This document shows, piece by piece, positions 62,214 to 64,000 of a DNA stretch of 64,000 nucleotides. Each line of letters opens with the position of its first letter. Position 1 is the first letter of the stretch. The DNA is from JAOPZW01 sp963851295 (GTDB taxonomy: Bacteria; Actinomycetota; Thermoleophilia; Solirubrobacterales; Solirubrobacteraceae): NCBI GenBank assembly GCA_963851295.1, contig CAWKOS010000001.1:1116001-1180000 (forward strand), written 5' to 3'. The notes beneath the pieces were generated by a model. That model saw nothing but the letters and a program-made list of their open reading frames with translations, was not told the DNA's origin and did not search any database. The position numbers and the translations under genes were made by a program.

Positions 62214-62266
62214 GTCGAACCGGTTCGACTTTTCGTCGGTTTCCGGGGCTAACTCGAACCGGTTCG
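62214..62266. promoter_or_regulatory. paired LacI-type palindromes upstream of amine oxidase
   Basis: GTCGAACCGGTTCGAC (62214-62229) is a perfect 16-base palindrome, and CGAACCGGTTCG (62255-62266) repeats its core 39 bases later. A central CG with AACCGGTT is typical of LacI-family operators. Both lie 120-170 bases before the amine oxidase ATG. The rest of the 62133-62386 gap shows no gene. Confidence 0.6.
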
Positions 62267-62386
62267 GAGATCCGGGCGCCGGCGCCGCCGCGGACTCCCT
62301 TCGCTCGGTGATGCTGTTCGGCCCGCCGGGTGCTCGCACAGAGAACCGGCGCATCGCTGGACGCGGCCCTGGCACGATGCCGCGCC

Positions 62387-63907
62387 ATGGACGAGCAGGG
62401 GACCTCGCCCGGCGGCGTCACGCGCCGCCGGCTCATCGGCGCCGCCGCCGTGACGGCGGCCGCCACCGCGCTGCCCGGCGGCGCCCAGGCGGCGACGAAG
62501 AAGGCCAAGGCCAAGCGGCCCGTCATCCGCAGGCGCAAGGCCGACGTCGTCGTCGTCGGCGCGGGCCTCGCCGGGCTCACCGCGGCGCGCGACGTGCTGG
62601 CCGCCGGCAAGTCGGTCGTCGTGCTCGAGGCGCGCGACCGCGTGGGTGGACGGGTGCTCAACGTCGACCTCGGCGACGGCCTCATCACCGAGGGCGGCGC
62701 CGAGTTCATCGGGCCCACGCAGGACCGGATCGCGGCGCTCGCCAAGGACGTCGGCGTCGACACCTACCCGACCTACAACACCGGCGACAACGTCTACTTC
62801 CGCAACGGCAGCGCGCTGCGCTACAGCTCCTCGGGTCCGCTGGGCCCGGTGCCGCCCGACCCGACCGGCGCCGTCGAGGCCGAGAAGGCGATCCTCGCCC
62901 TCGACGACATGGCCAAGACGATCCCGCTCGACGCCCCGTGGACCGCCCCGCGCGCGGCCGAATGGGACTCGCAGACCTTCGAGACCTGGAAGCTCGCCAA
63001 CACGGCCACCGAGGGCGGGCGCTTCCTGCTCGACGTCGCGATCACGTCGATCTTCTCGTGCGAGCCGCGCGACGTGTCGCTGCTCTTCGTCCTCTTCTAC
63101 CTCGCGGCGGCGGGCAACGAGTCGACCCCCGGCACCATCGAGCGGCTGGTCAACACGGGCGGCGGCGCCCAGGAGCGCCGCTTCGTCGGCGGCTCGCAGC
63201 TCGTGCCGATCAACCTCGCCAAGCGCCTGGGACGGCGCGTCGTCCTCGGCCAACCCGTGCGGCGGATCGTGACCCAGAAGGGCACCGTGACCGCGATCGC
63301 CGACGGCTACCGCGTGACCGCCAGGCGCGCGATCGTCGCGGTCCCGCCGCCGCTGGCGGCGCGGATCGACTACCACCCGCAGCTCCCGGCCCTGCGCGAC
63401 CAGCTGACGCAGCGCATGCCGATGGGCACGGTGATGAAGGTCCACGCCGTCTACCCCGAGCCCTTCTGGCGCGCGAGCGGGCTGACGGGCCAGGTGGTCG
63501 CCGACACCCCGCCCGCCCAGGTCACCTTCGACAACACCCCGCCGTCGGGCAAGCCGGGGATCCTCATGGCCTTCGTCGAGGCGACCGCCGCGCGCCAGCG
63601 CCTGGGCGCCTCGCGCGACGCGCTGCGCCGCGACGTGCTGAAGAACTTCAGCGACTACTTCGGCGCGCAGGCCGCCAACCCGACCTCCTTCCACGTCAGC
63701 GACTGGCAGGAGGAGCCGTGGACGCGCGGCTGCCCGGTGTGCTTCACCGCCCCGGGCGTGCTGCTCGACTACGGCACCGCGATCCGCCAGCCCGCCGGGC
63801 GCATCCACTGGGCCGGCACGGAGACCGCGACGTACTGGAACGGCTACATGGACGGCGCCGTGCGCTCGGGGGAGCGGGCGGCGAAGGAGGTCCTGGCCGC
63901 ACTGTAG
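62387..63907 (+). CDS. Tat-exported flavin-containing amine oxidase
   Basis: A twin-arginine signal (TRRRLIGAAAVTAAATALPG) precedes a Lys-rich linker and an FAD-binding fold: VVVVGAGLAGLTAARDVLAA, LEARDRVGGRV, GGAEFIGPTQDR, and the C-terminal GRIHWAGTETATYWNGYMDG, the usual flavin-site closure of monoamine oxidases. The 506-residue enzyme should be exported folded with FAD and oxidise an amine outside the cell. The ATG at 62387 is chosen for the short n-region before the RR pair. Confidence 0.93.
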   Translation: MDEQGTSPGGVTRRRLIGAAAVTAAATALPGGAQAATKKAKAKRPVIRRRKADVVVVGAGLAGLTAARDVLAAGKSVVVLEARDRVGGRVLNVDLGDGLITEGGAEFIGPTQDRIAALAKDVGVDTYPTYNTGDNVYFRNGSALRYSSSGPLGPVPPDPTGAVEAEKAILALDDMAKTIPLDAPWTAPRAAEWDSQTFETWKLANTATEGGRFLLDVAITSIFSCEPRDVSLLFVLFYLAAAGNESTPGTIERLVNTGGGAQERRFVGGSQLVPINLAKRLGRRVVLGQPVRRIVTQKGTVTAIADGYRVTARRAIVAVPPPLAARIDYHPQLPALRDQLTQRMPMGTVMKVHAVYPEPFWRASGLTGQVVADTPPAQVTFDNTPPSGKPGILMAFVEATAARQRLGASRDALRRDVLKNFSDYFGAQAANPTSFHVSDWQEEPWTRGCPVCFTAPGVLLDYGTAIRQPAGRIHWAGTETATYWNGYMDGAVRSGERAAKEVLAAL

Positions 63908-64000
63908 TCACAGCCAGACGACGCAGCCCCGCGCGCGCAGGCGCTCCACCACCGCCGGCGGGTCGGCGAAGCCGTTCCACCGCAGGTCCAGGCGCTGGAG
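63908..64000 (-). CDS. leucine-rich repeat protein, C-terminal fragment
   Basis: Only the last 30 codons are in the window. They encode LQRLDLRWNGFADPPAVVER followed by LRARGCVVWL and a TGA at 63908-63910. The LxxLDLxxN pattern is a leucine-rich repeat, and the end looks like an LRR cap. The stop abuts the amine oxidase stop with no gap, so the genes are convergent. The rest of the gene lies beyond the right edge. Confidence 0.7.
   Translation of the reverse strand, partial: LQRLDLRWNGFADPPAVVERLRARGCVVWL

Overview
The window reads as chromosome of a very high-GC, Gram-positive-type actinobacterium. The deep-branching Thermoleophilia/Solirubrobacterales are the best guess. Grounds for this: GC-saturated third codon positions; actinobacterial housekeeping gene order; PilZ, CsrA and LytR-CpsA-Psr proteins together; frequent GTG/TTG starts; many 4-base NTGA overlaps between genes. 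No rRNA, CRISPR array, insertion sequence or prophage is visible. One tRNA gene (Gln, anticodon TTG) is present. The taxonomic call is inference from protein style, not from a marker search.

Layout. 0-12.3 kb is a mixed region: an Lrp-type ligand-binding protein (cut by the left edge), a metallo-beta-lactamase-fold hydrolase, a zinc-ribbon rhomboid that has lost its catalytic residues, a PilZ protein, a large pilin-leader secreted protein, a YbdK-type carboxylate-amine ligase, a DUF2090 aldolase-like protein, signal peptidase I, a thermonuclease, acetyltransferases, CsrA and an archaeal-type ATPase. 12.4-20.4 kb carries ftsB-like, DUF1707, eno, mazG, a PrsA/SurA-like foldase and mfd, all on the minus strand. 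20.5-31.8 kb is an accessory block: a two-component system and a ten-gene molybdenum hydroxylase operon of form II carbon monoxide dehydrogenase type (coxS-coxL-coxM-coxD-coxE, two XdhC/CoxI-type proteins, a MocA-like cytidylyltransferase, coxG, a methyltransferase). pth and rplY follow at 31.9-33.2 kb. 33.2-38.4 kb is a second accessory block (GH2 glycosidase, DUF1932 dehydrogenase, small proteins). prs and glmU lie at 38.4-40.8 kb.

41-47 kb holds a short-chain dehydrogenase, an HNH endonuclease gene abutting tRNA-Gln, an MTA-type phosphorylase, a calcium-binding-repeat surface protein and a PucR/CdaR regulator. 47-53 kb is metG-tatD-rsmA-ispE followed by a DedA-PAP2 fusion. 53-58 kb has a degenerate M23/LytM protein, a universal stress protein, rsmI, a ROK sugar kinase and an LCP cell-wall ligase. 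58-64 kb has an FmdB-type zinc ribbon under a CIRCE-like operator, glyS, a YdcZ-type transporter, an R2-like di-metal protein fused to an SCP2 domain, a Tat-exported amine oxidase, and the end of a leucine-rich-repeat gene.

How it fits together. The minus-strand genes rsmI, metG-tatD-rsmA-ispE, glmU-prs, rplY-pth, mfd, foldase, mazG, eno and ftsB match one conserved actinobacterial housekeeping neighbourhood. Here it is opened by two accessory insertions, one being the cox operon. The cox genes form one translationally coupled unit: enzyme subunits first, then maturation AAA/VWA proteins, then cofactor-processing proteins and a membrane-anchoring SRPBCC protein. The most interesting signals are the atypical active-site loop of CoxL, CTG start codons inside NTGA overlaps, the CIRCE-like operator, the R2-SCP2 fusion with two tandem palindromes, and a folded intergenic element at 47.2 kb.
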